Assembly: GCA_002354655.1 (NCBI GenBank)
Contig: DELY01000036.1
Location: 50,205 to 114,204, forward strand
Reading direction: 5' to 3'
Origin: Pseudomonas sp. UBA2684
Lineage (GTDB): Bacteria; Pseudomonadota; Gammaproteobacteria; Pseudomonadales; Pseudomonadaceae
Length of the DNA: 64,000 bases
A program made the position numbers and the translations under genes. Positions 1 through 10,379 of this stretch are shown piece after piece. The stretch's first letter is position 1, and every line of letters begins with the position of its first letter. Under the pieces are notes generated by a model. The model ran no database searches. It saw only the letters and a program-made list of their open reading frames with translations, and was not told where the DNA came from.

Positions 1-716
1 CGGGGCAGGCGGTAGGCCTGGCTGGCGCGGGCGGCGATGGCTTCCACTTCGCCGGAGCGGCGGATCTGTTCGAGTAGGCGCTGGCCATCTTCCACGCGCA
101 GGCTGGGCGGCTCGTAGATCACCTGGATGCGGTGGCGGAGCGGCTCATGCGGCGGACGTCCGTGTTGCCGTTCGACCCAGGCCAGTGCTTCGCGCACTTG
201 GGTGTATTCCTGATCGCAATAGAGTGCGCGCTCCACCGGCAACCCGGTGACCTTGGGCACCCATTCCAATTGATCCGGATCGCTGCCGTAGATCAGACAG
301 GCCAGGTTGTAGAAGCGCTGGGCGTCGAGACCGTGGCTGGCCCAGGCATACACTTCTTCATAGTCGGGTTTCGGCCGTTGCCATTCCAGGCGCCAGTAAT
401 CGGCGATGTCCAACAGCTTGGCGTAGAAATCGGCGTCGCGTTGGCGCCCATAGGACAGGAACAGGCTGATGAAGCCCAACTGATCGGCGGCGTCCTCCTC
501 GCGGCCGAGCACCGGCAGGTCCAGCTCGGCAATCAGCAGGTGGCCCATCTCGTGCAGCAGAGTGAACTCGGCGTTGGCCGCAACGAAGCGGCCACTGTCG
601 CTGCGCAGTGCCGCCGGTGGCGGCTGATCCGAGGCCCAGGCCGCTGTGCCGAGCACCAGGCTCAGGCACAGCAGGCAGAACCGAGGCGTGGCTAGCGGGA
701 GGCGGAGTAGGCTCAT
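1..716 (-). CDS. DUF4344-type metallopeptidase (3' end outside window)
   Basis: About 238 residues are visible before the reading frame leaves the left edge. Residues 1-28 look like a Sec signal peptide with a hydrophobic core and an AWA-type cleavage site, so the protein is probably exported. A zinc-protease motif HEMGH lies at residues 55-59, followed about 14 residues later by an acidic GREEDAADQ stretch that could give the third ligand; this matches the DUF4344 putative metallopeptidase family. The ATG at 716 is preceded by a GAGGGG ribosome site about 6-7 bases away. Substrate is unknown. It lies downstream of and in the same direction as yejK, 67 bases apart. Confidence 0.75.
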   Translation of the reverse strand, partial: MSLLRLPLATPRFCLLCLSLVLGTAAWASDQPPPAALRSDSGRFVAANAEFTLLHEMGHLLIAELDLPVLGREEDAADQLGFISLFLSYGRQRDADFYAKLLDIADYWRLEWQRPKPDYEEVYAWASHGLDAQRFYNLACLIYGSDPDQLEWVPKVTGLPVERALYCDQEYTQVREALAWVERQHGRPPHEPLRHRIQVIYEPPSLRVEDGQRLLEQIRRSGEVEAIAARASQAYRLP

Positions 717-783
717 GCGCAACCCCTCGCGGTGGGCGATGGAGCGTTTCTCCTGACTCTAGCTCAGCCGTTGGCCAGGCCGA

Positions 784-1791
784 TCAGCCCTTGCGGCGTT
801 TCAGCTGATCGGTCAGTTGCGTTGGCAGGTTGCGAATCACCAGGGTGTCGCTGCTTTCGTCGTACTCGATCTTCGAACCGAGCAGGTGCGCCTCGAAGCT
901 GATCGACAGGCCTTCGGCGCGCCCGGTGAAGCGCTGGAACTGGCTGAGGGTGCGTTTGTCCGCCGGAAATTCCGGGGCCATGCCGTAATCCTTGTTGCGG
1001 ATATGCTCAAAGAAGGCCTTGGGCCGTTCTTCGTCGATCAGTCCGGATAGCTCGTCGAGGGTGATTGGCTCGCCTTGTTTAGCCTGGTTTGCGGCATAGC
1101 TGACCAGGGTCTTGGTCTTCTCGCGGGCCTGTTCTTCCGGCAGGTCTTCGCTTTCGACGAAGTCGCTGAAGGCCTTGAGCAGGGTGCGGGTCTCGCCCGG
1201 CCCGTCGACGCCTTCCTGGCAGCCGATAAAGTCGCGGAAGTATTCCGAGACCTTCTTGCCGTTCTTGCCCTTGATAAAGGAGATGTACTGCTTGGAGTGG
1301 GCGTTGTTGCGCCACTCGGAAATATTGATCCGCGCCGCCAGGTGCAGCTGGCCGAGGTCCAGGTGCTTGGCCGGGGTCACGTCGAGCGCGTCGTTCACCG
1401 CCACGCCTTCGCTGTGGTGCAGCAGGGCGATCGCCAGGTAGTCGGTCATGCCTTGCTGGTAGTGGGCGAACAGCACGTGGCCGCCGACCGACAGGTTGGA
1501 CTCCTCCATGAGCTTTTGCAGGTGCTCGACCGCCTGGCGGCTGAAAGCGGCGAAATCCTGGCCGTCCTCAAGGTAGGTTTTCAGCCAGCCGCTGAACGGA
1601 TAAGCGCCGGACTCCGCGTGAAACAAGCCCCAGGCCTTGCCCTGCTTGGCGTTGTAGCTCTCGTTGAGGTCGGCGAGCATGTTCTCGATGGCCTGCGAGG
1701 CGCCCAGTTCGGTGTCGCGGGCGTGCAGCACGGCGGGCGTGCCATCGGGTTTCTTGTCGATCAGGTGGACGATGCAGTGGCGGATCGGCAT
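784..1791 (-). CDS. yejK: nucleoid-associated protein YejK (NdpA)
   Basis: The 335-residue product opens [17 protein letters not shown], the typical start of YejK/NdpA nucleoid-associated proteins, and has the usual family length. It is cytosolic and expected to bind DNA as part of the nucleoid; its precise role is poorly known. An upstream in-frame start would add 15 residues, but the ATG at 1791 fits the family and has an AAGAG-like ribosome site. It is transcribed toward the metallopeptidase gene. No terminator is visible in the gap between them. Confidence 0.92.
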   Translation of the reverse strand: MPIRHCIVHLIDKKPDGTPAVLHARDTELGASQAIENMLADLNESYNAKQGKAWGLFHAESGAYPFSGWLKTYLEDGQDFAAFSRQAVEHLQKLMEESNLSVGGHVLFAHYQQGMTDYLAIALLHHSEGVAVNDALDVTPAKHLDLGQLHLAARINISEWRNNAHSKQYISFIKGKNGKKVSEYFRDFIGCQEGVDGPGETRTLLKAFSDFVESEDLPEEQAREKTKTLVSYAANQAKQGEPITLDELSGLIDEERPKAFFEHIRNKDYGMAPEFPADKRTLSQFQRFTGRAEGLSISFEAHLLGSKIEYDESSDTLVIRNLPTQLTDQLKRRKG

Positions 1792-1892
1792 GGCGCGTTC
1801 TCTTGAAGATCGTGAGCAGTGAACAGACCGTGGCAAGCAACCGCGCGCTGTGGGCGTGGCAACGGGCTATGCGGTGGTGAATGCCGCGCAGT

Positions 1893-3236
1893 TTACCCGA
1901 CAGTCTCGCCCGGGGTCGCCCGGCGCTTTTGTAGCGCCTGCAAACGCTCGATCACATAGCGCAAATGCACGTGCAATTCGTAGAGTTCGTTGGAGTACGA
2001 CAACGGCACGTCAACCTTGGCCAGCTTGTCTTCCAGCTGTTCCAGGCGCTCGACTTCGGCATCCAGGCGCTCCGGCAGGGTGCCGGCGTCCAACTGCCGG
2101 TCGATCTCGCGCAGGTACTTGTACCAGCGGTAGATGCGCGCGCGAATGCGCCAGCGGTACAGCGGGCCGACGGCCTTGAACAGGGGAATCAACACCACCA
2201 GTAACGGGATCAGCAGAATGATGTAACGGTCGGCGAGGGAGGCGATGCGAAACGGCAGGTAACGTTGCAGCAGCGGCAAGCCGTTGCTGTAGTAGTGCTC
2301 GGCGTCGCTGGATAGCGTCAGGGTGCGCGGTTCGGCGCTGGGGTAGGCGCCGGCTTTGTCGAGCAGCGTGCCGCTCTTCATCACTTCGCGCGCCGCTTGC
2401 AGAATCAACGGCGCCAGGCCGGGGTGAAACGCCTGATTGACGATCAGCATCGCCACCGGCGACAGGGTGACGATGTCCTGCCGAGGGCTGTTCTGCGCCA
2501 AATTAAGCAGGCCTTCGCCGACCGCGACGCGAGTGAGAAACGGTAGGCGCGCTTCATAGGCCGCGGCGCGGCGGAAGGTCGCCAGCGCCAGCGCAGGGTG
2601 TGCCGCGAGTTGTTGTACCAGCGCATTTTCCGCCGGGCCGACGACGAAGGCGGCATCCAGTTCACCGGCCATCAATGCCGCCGCCGCTTTACTGCCGCCG
2701 CTGGTGTGCCAGTGCAGCGGATACTGCTCGGGATTGATCGCGTTGGCGCTGAGAATGGCCGCGGTGGCGGCGTGGGTGCCACTGCCGGCGCTGCCGACAG
2801 CGAGGCGCAAGGGCAGCAGGTCGGCGATGCGATCGAGGGTGATGCCCGTGCGATAAAACAGCCACAGCGGTTCCTGATACACCGCGCCGAGGCTTTGCAG
2901 GCGTGCGTTGTCAGCGGCGTTGAGCTGACGCTCCAGGCCGCTCTGCACCAGTGCGAGTTCGACGCTGGGGTCGTCCGCCAGCAGGCGTTCGAGGTTCTCG
3001 CGCGAGCCGGTGCTGGGCACCAGCTCCAGTCGGAAGCCCTGCTTGCTTAGCTCCTCTTGCAGCTTTTCGGCGAACACTCGGTACCCGCCGCCTTCCGGGC
3101 CGGTGGCCATGCGCGCATGCATGGGCGGCGGCGGAGCGACGAAATAGAACACTGCACCAATCAAGGCGGCCAGCACCGGGACGATCCACAGGTTGGCCAG
3201 GAGCATGATTTTCAGGTCGTTGAGCACGCGGCGCAT
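1893..3236 (-). CDS. TAXI-family TRAP solute-binding protein, membrane-anchored
   Basis: A 447-residue protein with an N-terminal membrane segment (about residues 12-32) and a central TAXI-type periplasmic binding domain that includes a GSAGSGTH-like motif. It has a second strong membrane segment near residues 335-360, then a basic, coiled-coil-like C-terminal tail with many Glu/Leu residues. TAXI proteins normally hand a carboxylate ligand to a DctQM membrane pair, but no such permease gene is nearby. The binding domain is therefore held between two membrane helices with a cytoplasmic tail. The ATG at 3236 has an AAAGGAAG ribosome site; a start 11 codons upstream is less likely. Ligand unknown. 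Confidence 0.82.
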   Translation of the reverse strand: MRRVLNDLKIMLLANLWIVPVLAALIGAVFYFVAPPPPMHARMATGPEGGGYRVFAEKLQEELSKQGFRLELVPSTGSRENLERLLADDPSVELALVQSGLERQLNAADNARLQSLGAVYQEPLWLFYRTGITLDRIADLLPLRLAVGSAGSGTHAATAAILSANAINPEQYPLHWHTSGGSKAAAALMAGELDAAFVVGPAENALVQQLAAHPALALATFRRAAAYEARLPFLTRVAVGEGLLNLAQNSPRQDIVTLSPVAMLIVNQAFHPGLAPLILQAAREVMKSGTLLDKAGAYPSAEPRTLTLSSDAEHYYSNGLPLLQRYLPFRIASLADRYIILLIPLLVVLIPLFKAVGPLYRWRIRARIYRWYKYLREIDRQLDAGTLPERLDAEVERLEQLEDKLAKVDVPLSYSNELYELHVHLRYVIERLQALQKRRATPGETVG

Positions 3237-3334
3237 GGGGCTTCCTTTCAGCGGGTTCGCCCCAAGCATAGAACCCGGCGGCGGGTTCGGTCACCCCAGC
3301 GTTGCCGACGTGTAGGCTGACGGCGCGCGTCCAG

Positions 3335-4624
3335 CTAATGATTACCAGCCTGCGGGCTAGCGGATTCGCCGAGCGGTTTGCGGGTGTGCAGCATGCGTGC
3401 GTAATCGAGCAACGCCATCACCGCCAGCAGGCCCAAGGCATAGCCGGCATCGCTGCCGAGCATTGACAGCACCGCGGCGCAGAGCAGCGTGCTGAGCCCG
3501 GCCAGCCAGCGCCAGATGCCGCGCAGCAGCACCCAACCGGCGGCCATGCTGAGCAGGTAGATCACCACGAAGTTGCCGTTGGCGTAGCGGATCAGGTCGT
3601 CCACCGTCAGGTCGAGCACGTTGGCCAGGCCGGCGCACAGGGCGCAGCTGAGGATCACCAGCAACAGCGCGCGGGCCGGTACGCCGTGCTGGTTGCGTTG
3701 GGCCAGAGCAGCCGGCAGTTTGCCTTCGTCGGCCAGGCTCCAGATCAGCCGGGCGAAGCCCTGCATATACACGTTCATCGAGGCGAAGCAGGCCAGATAG
3801 CCCACAGTGGCGGCGATCCAGCGCGCCTGGTCGCCCAGCAGCAGGTCGAGCATGCGCGGCAGCGATGCGGCATCTGTTGTCACATCGCCGTAGGCCTGAA
3901 AACTCAGCACCGCCACCGAGCAGGCCCAGTACACCAGGCCGGCCAGCAGCACGCCAAACAGCAGGGCCAGGGGGAAGTCGCGCTCGGGGTTTTTGAACTC
4001 CTCGCCCATATGGGTAAAGGCCTCGATGCCGACAAAGCACCAGAACATCACCCCCAGTGCCGCTGGCAGTAGGTGCCAGGAACCGCTGATCGCTGGCAGC
4101 AGCGGCTGGCTGCTGGCGGGCAGGTCGCCGACCCACCAGATTAGCGCAATGGTGGCGATAATCGCCACGGCGATAGCGCCCTGAATCATCCCGCTGGCCT
4201 TGGCCGGACGCTGGCCGAGCAACAGCATGGCGACGAGCGTAGCCAGCTGAATGACCAGGGCTTGGCCGCGGCTGAGATCGAACAACGCTTGCCAGAAACC
4301 GCTGGCGATATTCAGCGCCGCGGGCAAACCCACTGGTAGCACGGCGAGAAACAGCAGGGCGCTAAGGCGCTCCATCCGTGCACCGAAGGCGCGGCCGATC
4401 AGGTGCGGCGCGCCACCGGCATGGGGGAAGTGGCGGCCCAGTTGGGCGAAGGTAAAAGCCACCGGCAGCACCAGTGCGATCAGCAGCATCCAGGCCCACA
4501 GCGACGCCTCACCGGCAGCGGTGGCGGCCAGCGCCGGAATCACGAAAATCCCGGTGCCCAGCAGTGAGGTACTCAGCAGGCCAATCCCTTGCAGCAGGCC
4601 CAATTCCTGGTTCAGACGGCTCAT
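3335..4624 (-). CDS. yjeH: L-methionine/branched-chain amino acid exporter YjeH
   Basis: A 429-residue polytopic inner-membrane protein of the amino acid-polyamine-organocation (APC) superfamily, with about twelve hydrophobic segments. The N-terminal GIGLLSTSLLGTGIFVIPAL region is the glycine-rich first helix of these carriers and resembles E. coli YjeH, which exports methionine and branched-chain amino acids. It is transcribed away from an Lrp/AsnC-type regulator gene 128 bases away, the usual arrangement for an amino-acid exporter controlled by its substrate. The exporter assignment follows the family; the substrate was not read from the sequence. Confidence 0.82.
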   Translation of the reverse strand: MSRLNQELGLLQGIGLLSTSLLGTGIFVIPALAATAAGEASLWAWMLLIALVLPVAFTFAQLGRHFPHAGGAPHLIGRAFGARMERLSALLFLAVLPVGLPAALNIASGFWQALFDLSRGQALVIQLATLVAMLLLGQRPAKASGMIQGAIAVAIIATIALIWWVGDLPASSQPLLPAISGSWHLLPAALGVMFWCFVGIEAFTHMGEEFKNPERDFPLALLFGVLLAGLVYWACSVAVLSFQAYGDVTTDAASLPRMLDLLLGDQARWIAATVGYLACFASMNVYMQGFARLIWSLADEGKLPAALAQRNQHGVPARALLLVILSCALCAGLANVLDLTVDDLIRYANGNFVVIYLLSMAAGWVLLRGIWRWLAGLSTLLCAAVLSMLGSDAGYALGLLAVMALLDYARMLHTRKPLGESASPQAGNH

Positions 4625-4752
4625 GTTGTATGCTCTGGCGTTTCGTTCGCCATGTTAAATCGCCCACCTGTTGCAGGCTGCTGGCGAAGCGTCGGCTTTT
4701 ACCGCCGATCTGGCGCTATTGCCCGTCAAACTGCCTTTTCCGAGAGCCCCGC

Positions 4753-5172
4753 GTGGACAAGTTCGATCAGCAGATACTCGCCCTGTTGCGCGCCGATGCG
4801 CGTTTACCCGTCAGCCAGATCGCCCGCGAGGTCAACCTGTCGCGTTCGGCGGTCAGCGAGCGGATTCGCCAGTTGGAACACGGCGGCGTGATCAGCGGCT
4901 ATCACGCCCAAGTGGCGCTGCCGGGCGCTGCCGGGATCAAGGCCTATCTGGAGCTGTTCTACCAGGGCGGGCGCTGCGAGCACTATGTCGAGCTAATGCG
5001 CGTGTTTCCCGAGGTGCGCCGTTGCAGCGGCATCAGTGGCGAAACCGATATGCTGGTGGTTATCGAGGCCGCGTCGATGCAGCGCCTGAGCGAAATTCGC
5101 GGCGAAATCGAGAACTTCCCCGGTATGCAGAAAGTGAAGACCCATATGGTGGTCAAGGATTGGACCTTTTGA
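4753..5172 (+). CDS. Lrp/AsnC-family transcriptional regulator
   Basis: A 139-residue protein with an N-terminal helix-turn-helix (about residues 5-50, including LPVSQIAREVNLSRSAVSER) and a C-terminal RAM/AsnC ligand-binding domain. The GTG start at 4753 begins VDKFDQQILALL, the usual Lrp opening, and follows a GAGAG ribosome site. It is divergent from yjeH, so it probably senses an amino acid and controls that exporter. sbcD starts 8 bases after its stop, so some read-through into sbcDC is likely. Effector unknown. Confidence 0.88.
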   Translation: MDKFDQQILALLRADARLPVSQIAREVNLSRSAVSERIRQLEHGGVISGYHAQVALPGAAGIKAYLELFYQGGRCEHYVELMRVFPEVRRCSGISGETDMLVVIEAASMQRLSEIRGEIENFPGMQKVKTHMVVKDWTF

Positions 5173-5180
5173 CTCAGCCC

Positions 5181-6401
5181 ATGCGTATCTTGCACAGCTC
5201 CGACTGGCATCTCGGTCAGCACTTTATGGGCAAGACCCGCCAAGCCGAGCATCAGGCCTTCTGCGCCTGGCTGATCGAGCAGGTGCGCGCGCAGGCGGTC
5301 GATGCCGTGCTGATTGCCGGCGATATCTTCGACACCGGCGCGCCGCCCAGTTACGCCCGCGAGCAGTACAACCGTTTTATTGTCGAACTGCGCGCCACCG
5401 GCTGCGAGCTGGTGGTGCTCGGCGGCAACCATGATTCGGTGGCCATGCTCGGCGAGAGCAAGACCCTGCTGGCGCAGCTCGGCACCCGGGTGATTCCGGG
5501 TGTCTGTGAAGACCTGGCTGAGCAGCTGCTGGTGCTGCATCGGCGCGATGGTTCGCCCGGTGCGATTCTCTGTGGCATCCCCTTTATCCGCCCGCGCGAC
5601 GTCTTGCTTAGCCAGGCCGGGCAGAGCGCCCAGGACAAACAGCAGTCGCTGCAACAGGCGATCCAGCAGCACTACCAGGACCTCTATGCCCTGGCCGAAG
5701 CCAAGTGCGCGGAGCTGGGCGGTGACCTGCCGATTATCGCCACCGGCCATCTGACCACGGTCGGGGCCAGCGCCAGCGATTCGGTGCGCGAGATCTATGT
5801 CGGCAGCCTGGAGGCCTTTCCCACCAGCGCCTTTCCGCCGGCCGCCTATATCGCCCTGGGGCATATCCACCGACCGCAGAAGGTGGGCGGCCTGGAGCAT
5901 ATCCGCTACTGCGGCTCGCCCATTGCGCTGAGTTTCGATGAGGCCAAGCAGCAGAAGGAAGTGCTGCTGGTGGAACTGGATGGCTGCGGCTTGCGCCAGA
6001 TCAGCGCGTTGCCGGTGCCGCGTTTTCAGCCGCTGTTATCGCTGCGCGGTTCGCTTAAAGAGCTGGAAGTCCTGATCAAGCAGGCGGCGGAGCAGGGCAG
6101 TGCCGAGCAGCCGGTGTGGCTGGAAGTGCTGGTCGGCACCGACGATTACCTGAGCGACCTGCAACTGCGTATCGCCGCGCTGTGCGAGGGCTTGCCGGTG
6201 GAGGTGCTGCGTATCCGCCGCGAGCGCGGCAATGCCAGCGCCAGCCTGCAAGGCCAGGCCAAGGAAACCCTGGATGAGCTGAGCGTGGACGATGTGTTCG
6301 CCCAACGCCTAAGCAGCGAAGCCCTGGATGACGCCGAGCAGACACGCCTGCTGGGGCTGTATCAACAGGTGGTCAGTGAACTGCGCGAGGGCGAGGCATG
6401 A
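5181..6401 (+). CDS. sbcD: exonuclease SbcCD, subunit D (Mre11-like nuclease)
   Basis: A 406-residue metallophosphoesterase, the nuclease half of the SbcCD (Mre11-Rad50) complex that cleaves hairpins and processes DNA ends. Metal-binding motifs occur in order: SSDWHLG near residue 7, GDIFD, GGNHDS, TGHLTT and LGHIHRP. The start at 5181 ([12 protein letters not shown]) is the family start; a much longer in-frame upstream extension overlaps the regulator gene and is not real. Its stop overlaps the sbcC start as ATGA, indicating translational coupling. Confidence 0.96.
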   Translation: MRILHSSDWHLGQHFMGKTRQAEHQAFCAWLIEQVRAQAVDAVLIAGDIFDTGAPPSYAREQYNRFIVELRATGCELVVLGGNHDSVAMLGESKTLLAQLGTRVIPGVCEDLAEQLLVLHRRDGSPGAILCGIPFIRPRDVLLSQAGQSAQDKQQSLQQAIQQHYQDLYALAEAKCAELGGDLPIIATGHLTTVGASASDSVREIYVGSLEAFPTSAFPPAAYIALGHIHRPQKVGGLEHIRYCGSPIALSFDEAKQQKEVLLVELDGCGLRQISALPVPRFQPLLSLRGSLKELEVLIKQAAEQGSAEQPVWLEVLVGTDDYLSDLQLRIAALCEGLPVEVLRIRRERGNASASLQGQAKETLDELSVDDVFAQRLSSEALDDAEQTRLLGLYQQVVSELREGEA

Positions 6402-9400
6402 AAATCCTGAGCCTGCGCCTGAAAAACCTCAATTCGCTGAAAGGCGAGTGGAAGATCGATTTCACCGCCGAGCCGTTCAAGGACAACGGCCTGTTCGCCA
6501 TTACCGGGCCAACCGGCGCGGGCAAGACCACGCTGCTCGATGCCATCTGCCTGGCGCTGTATCACCGCACGCCGCGCATGAGTACGGTCTCGGCCAGCGC
6601 CAACGAGCTGATGACCCGGCACACCGCCGACTGCCTGGCCGAGGTCGAATTCGAGGTCAAGGGCATTGGCTACCGCGCCTTCTGGAGCCAGCGCCGCGCC
6701 CGCGACAAGGCCGATGGCGCGTTGCAGGCGCCCAAGGTCGAACTGGCCGCGGCAGACGGGCAGATCGTCACCGACAAGATCAACGAGAAGCTGCGCGAGA
6801 CCGAGCGCCTCACCGGCCTGGATTTCGAGCGCTTTACCAAATCCATGCTGCTGGCCCAGGGCGGTTTCGCCGCTTTTCTCGAGGCCAACGCCAACCAGCG
6901 CGCCGAGCTGCTGGAAGAGCTGACCGGCACCGAGATCTACGGGCAGATTTCTCAGCGGGTGTTCGAGCAGACCCGCGAGGTGAAGGTCGGCCTTGACCAG
7001 CTGCGCGCCCGCGCCGAAGGGGTCGAGTTGCTCGGCGACGAACAGCGCGCCGAGTTGCAAGCGCAGGCCGAGCAACTGGCTATTGATGAAACCGCCCTGA
7101 GCACCCAGCAAACCGAGTTGCAGCGCCAGCGCCGCTGGTGCGAGGAACTGGGCAAGATCCAGGCTCAGTTGCACGCCAGCCAGCAGGCCGAGCAGGCGGC
7201 GCAGGATGATTTACAGCTGGCCCAGCCGCAGCTGGCGCAACTGGTCGCCAGCGAGCCGGCACTGCGTTTGCAACCGTTGCACCATGACTGGCAGCAGGCT
7301 CGCCAGAGCCTGACGCAGACCGAGCAAGGCCTACAACAGAATGCCGCCGAGCAGCGCCAGGTTGAGCAGGCTATTGCCGAGCACAGCTGGCAGGCCCGCG
7401 AAATCAGCGCCTTGCTGCTGGCCGATTGCCAGGCGCAACGTCAGCAACTGGCCGAGCGCCTGCAACAGTTGCAGCAACAACTGGCCGCGCAGCCGCAGCA
7501 TGGCCGTCTGGGTGAGCAACTGGGCAGTTGGGGTGAGCAGTTGAAGGCACGCCAGCAATTGGCCGGGGAAATCGCCCAGCTGCAACTGAGCCAGCAGCAG
7601 TTGCAAGACAGCATCGCCACCTTGCAGGCGCAGCTCGGCCAGCAAATCGAGCAGCTCAGTGCCGAACAGAACCGCCTGCAGCAGGCGCGCGAACAGGAAG
7701 GTGCCGCGCAGCAGCAACAGCAGGCGTTGCTGGCCGGGCGCAGTGAAGCGGACTTGCGTGAGCGTTGGCAGCAGCTGCATATCCAGGGCGGTGTACTGAC
7801 CCAGCTGGGCGAATTGGCCACGGCCGGGCAGCGCCTGACGGCCGAGCAAACCCAGTTGGCCAGTGCCTTGGTGGTGCAGCGCGAGCAGCATCAGGCCAAA
7901 GCTGCCGAGGTGGCGCAGCTGCGTCTGAGCTACAAGGACCTGCAACAACAGGTGCAGGCCCAGGAAAAACTGCTGGAGCAGGAGCAACGCATCCAGGCTC
8001 TCGAAGCCCATCGCGCCCAGCTGCAACCCGGTGAAGCCTGCCCGTTGTGCGGCTCCGAGTCGCACCCGGCGATCAGCGCCTACCAGGCCCTGGATGTGTC
8101 GGCGACCAGGGCGCTGCTCCACAGCAAACGCAACGAGCTGGAGGCCCTGACCGAACAAGGTCGGCAACTGGCCGGCGAGTTGGAAAAACTCGCCGCGCGC
8201 CTGGAGCAGCAACAGCAGCAGTTTGCGCGTGGTCAGCAGATCCAGGCCGAGCAGGGCCAACGCTGGCAAGCCCTCTGTGTGCAGCTGGAGCACCCGCTAG
8301 CCGATGCTGCTGCTTTGGCTGAACAGCAGGCGCAACAGAGCAGCGAGCTGCAACAGCTACAGCAGCAACTTGAGCAGTTGCAACAGCTCAATACCGCTCT
8401 TGAGCAGCGTCAGCAGGCACGGCTAAGTCTGCAGCAGCTGTGCAGCGAGCTGGAACAGCAGCAGGCGCTCAATCACCTGCAACTGCAGCAACGCCAAGAG
8501 CAGGTTGAGCAAGGCCAAGTGCGTCTGCAGCAGCTGCAGGGTGTTGCCGATAAGCGCACTGCTAGCCTGAGCCAAGCCCTGGCCGAGTTCGGCTATCAGC
8601 TGCCGGCCGACACCAGCGCCTGGCTGGCCGAACGTCAGGCCGAGTGGCAGCGCTGGCAGCACAATCAGCAGCAGAACCTGGATTTACAGCGCCAGCTAAG
8701 CGAGCTGGAGCATGCGCTACAAAGCGCCGTTCAGCAGGCTGACCTCTGGCAACAGCGCTGGGGTGGCCTGGACCTGGCCGAACAGCCAGCCTTGGCCAGG
8801 CCCGCCGATGCTCAGGCGGCCTTGCAACAGGCGCAGGTTCAACTGGAAGAGGCGCAGCGCCGTCAGCAGCAACTGGCCGGTAGCCGTCAGGCCCTGGCCA
8901 GCCGCTTGCAGGATGATCAGGCGCGGCTGCAACAGGCCGAGCAGCAGTGGGTGGCGGCTCTGGCCGCCAGCCCATTGAATTCCGAGGCCGATTATCTGGG
9001 CGCTCTGCTGGACGAGGCGCAGCGCGCCGCGTTGCAGCAATTGCGTCAGCGTCTGGACAAGGCCCTAAGCGATGCCCAGGCCCTGGCCAGTGCCGCCGCG
9101 CAGCAGTTGGCTGCTTTGCAGGCCAGCCCGGCCACCATGCTTAGCCTGGCGCAACTGGATGAACAGTTAATTGGGCTCAGCGCCCAGCTAAAAACCCTAA
9201 GCGAACGCCAGGGCGAAATCCGTGCGCAACTGCAAGGCGACGATGCGCGCAGGCTCGGTCAGCAAAGCCTGTTCGCCGGGATCCAAGCCAAGCAGGGCGA
9301 ATACGACCTCTGGCAACAACTCAACAGCCTGATCGGCTCGGCGGACGGCGCCAAATATCGCAAATTCGCCCAGGGTTTGACCCTCGATCACTTGGTCTAC

Positions 9401-9823
9401 CTGGCCAACCAGCAGTTGGAACGTTTGCACGGCCGCTACCAGTTGGCGCGCAAGAGCAGTGGCGAGCTGGAACTGGAAGTGATCGACACCTGGCAGGCCG
9501 ATGCGGCGCGTGACACCAAGACCCTGTCCGGCGGCGAAAGCTTTCTGGTCAGCCTGGCCCTGGCCTTGGCGCTGTCCGATCTGGTCAGTCACAAGACCAG
9601 CATCGACTCGCTGTTCCTCGACGAAGGCTTCGGCACCCTCGATGGCGAAACCCTGGAAGTCGCCCTGGATGCCCTCGACAACCTCAACGCCAGTGGCAAG
9701 ATGATCGGCGTGATCAGCCACGTCGAGGCGCTGAAAGAACGCATCCCGGTGCAGCTGAAAGTGCACAAGAGCGTGGGCATGGGCTATAGCGGCTTGGACA
9801 GGCGGTTTGCCGTGCAACCCTGA
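6398..9823 (+). CDS. sbcC: exonuclease SbcCD, subunit C (Rad50-like ATPase)
   Basis: A 1141-residue SMC-type ATPase. Walker [10 protein letters not shown] lies near residues 37-45, the zinc-hook CPLC at residues 548-551, the ABC signature LSGGE near 1043 and Walker [12 protein letters not shown] near 1075. Between head halves and hook run very long Gln/Leu-rich coiled coils (residues about 180-540 and 560-960), unusually rich in QQ runs encoded by CAG/CAA. With SbcD it forms the hairpin nuclease; the hook dimerises two complexes. Its start overlaps the sbcD stop. Confidence 0.96.
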   Translation: MKILSLRLKNLNSLKGEWKIDFTAEPFKDNGLFAITGPTGAGKTTLLDAICLALYHRTPRMSTVSASANELMTRHTADCLAEVEFEVKGIGYRAFWSQRRARDKADGALQAPKVELAAADGQIVTDKINEKLRETERLTGLDFERFTKSMLLAQGGFAAFLEANANQRAELLEELTGTEIYGQISQRVFEQTREVKVGLDQLRARAEGVELLGDEQRAELQAQAEQLAIDETALSTQQTELQRQRRWCEELGKIQAQLHASQQAEQAAQDDLQLAQPQLAQLVASEPALRLQPLHHDWQQARQSLTQTEQGLQQNAAEQRQVEQAIAEHSWQAREISALLLADCQAQRQQLAERLQQLQQQLAAQPQHGRLGEQLGSWGEQLKARQQLAGEIAQLQLSQQQLQDSIATLQAQLGQQIEQLSAEQNRLQQAREQEGAAQQQQQALLAGRSEADLRERWQQLHIQGGVLTQLGELATAGQRLTAEQTQLASALVVQREQHQAKAAEVAQLRLSYKDLQQQVQAQEKLLEQEQRIQALEAHRAQLQPGEACPLCGSESHPAISAYQALDVSATRALLHSKRNELEALTEQGRQLAGELEKLAARLEQQQQQFARGQQIQAEQGQRWQALCVQLEHPLADAAALAEQQAQQSSELQQLQQQLEQLQQLNTALEQRQQARLSLQQLCSELEQQQALNHLQLQQRQEQVEQGQVRLQQLQGVADKRTASLSQALAEFGYQLPADTSAWLAERQAEWQRWQHNQQQNLDLQRQLSELEHALQSAVQQADLWQQRWGGLDLAEQPALARPADAQAALQQAQVQLEEAQRRQQQLAGSRQALASRLQDDQARLQQAEQQWVAALAASPLNSEADYLGALLDEAQRAALQQLRQRLDKALSDAQALASAAAQQLAALQASPATMLSLAQLDEQLIGLSAQLKTLSERQGEIRAQLQGDDARRLGQQSLFAGIQAKQGEYDLWQQLNSLIGSADGAKYRKFAQGLTLDHLVYLANQQLERLHGRYQLARKSSGELELEVIDTWQADAARDTKTLSGGESFLVSLALALALSDLVSHKTSIDSLFLDEGFGTLDGETLEVALDALDNLNASGKMIGVISHVEALKERIPVQLKVHKSVGMGYSGLDRRFAVQP

Positions 9824-9852
9824 CGATCAATCAACTGCTGGCGGGTGCGAAT

Positions 9853-10278
9853 GTGTTAAGCGTAGTTATGCTCAACAGCCTGGTGGTGATCGTTGCGGTG
9901 ATCATCCACTACGAATTCCTCTTCCGGCTGACCCTGCTTTTGCCAAAGATGAAGGTCAAACACCGCTTCAGGATTGTGCTCGGGGTCGGTGGGGCGTTGG
10001 TCGCGCATGCGGTTGAAGTGTGGATCTTCGCCTTTGCCTATTTCTTTATGCTCCGCACCCCCGGCTGGGGGCACTTGGCCGGGAGTGCCGACGGCAGCCT
10101 GATGGACTGCGTGTACTTTTCGTTTACCACCTTCACCACCATCGGCTTTGGGGACATCGAGCCGGTCGGCGATTTGCGCTACCTGACCGGAATCGAGGCA
10201 TTGACCGGCCTGGTGCTGATCACCTGGACCGCGTCTTTTCTATTCGTCGAGATGCAGCGCTACTGGAACCCGCGCTAA
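9853..10278 (+). CDS. small two-helix potassium channel-like protein
   Basis: A 141-residue integral membrane protein. Two or three hydrophobic segments precede a pore loop and selectivity filter reading TTIGFGDI (about residues 95-102), followed by a last helix (TGLVLITWTASFLFVEM). This is the Ion_trans_2 two-TM potassium-channel fold without a cytoplasmic regulatory domain. The start is uncertain: GTG at 9853 or ATG at 9868, neither with a strong ribosome site. It follows sbcC by 29 bases and precedes an ABC1 kinase gene by 101 bases. Ion selectivity is inferred from the filter only. Confidence 0.8.
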   Translation: MLSVVMLNSLVVIVAVIIHYEFLFRLTLLLPKMKVKHRFRIVLGVGGALVAHAVEVWIFAFAYFFMLRTPGWGHLAGSADGSLMDCVYFSFTTFTTIGFGDIEPVGDLRYLTGIEALTGLVLITWTASFLFVEMQRYWNPR

Positions 10279-10379
10279 TCCGCCTGGCGCTACTGGGTCG
10301 TCGCCATGTGGCGTGTATTTCTTGGTCGGTGCCCCGTGCGGGCGCATGATCGGGGTTCGATTTGGCGAGCAGGGCAGTC

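Noticed and set aside
4671-5180. 170-codon N-terminal extension of SbcD
   Set aside because: It overlaps the Lrp-type regulator in another frame, and SbcD proteins begin at the [12 protein letters not shown] position.
7331-8293. 320-codon Leu-rich frame antisense to sbcC
   Set aside because: Leu/Gln mirror of the CAG-rich coiled-coil coding strand, not an independent protein.
7000-9200. Repeated CAGCAG/CAACAG tracts looking like a repeat array
   Set aside because: They encode SbcC coiled-coil glutamines; there are no uniform repeats with unique spacers, so not CRISPR or a satellite.
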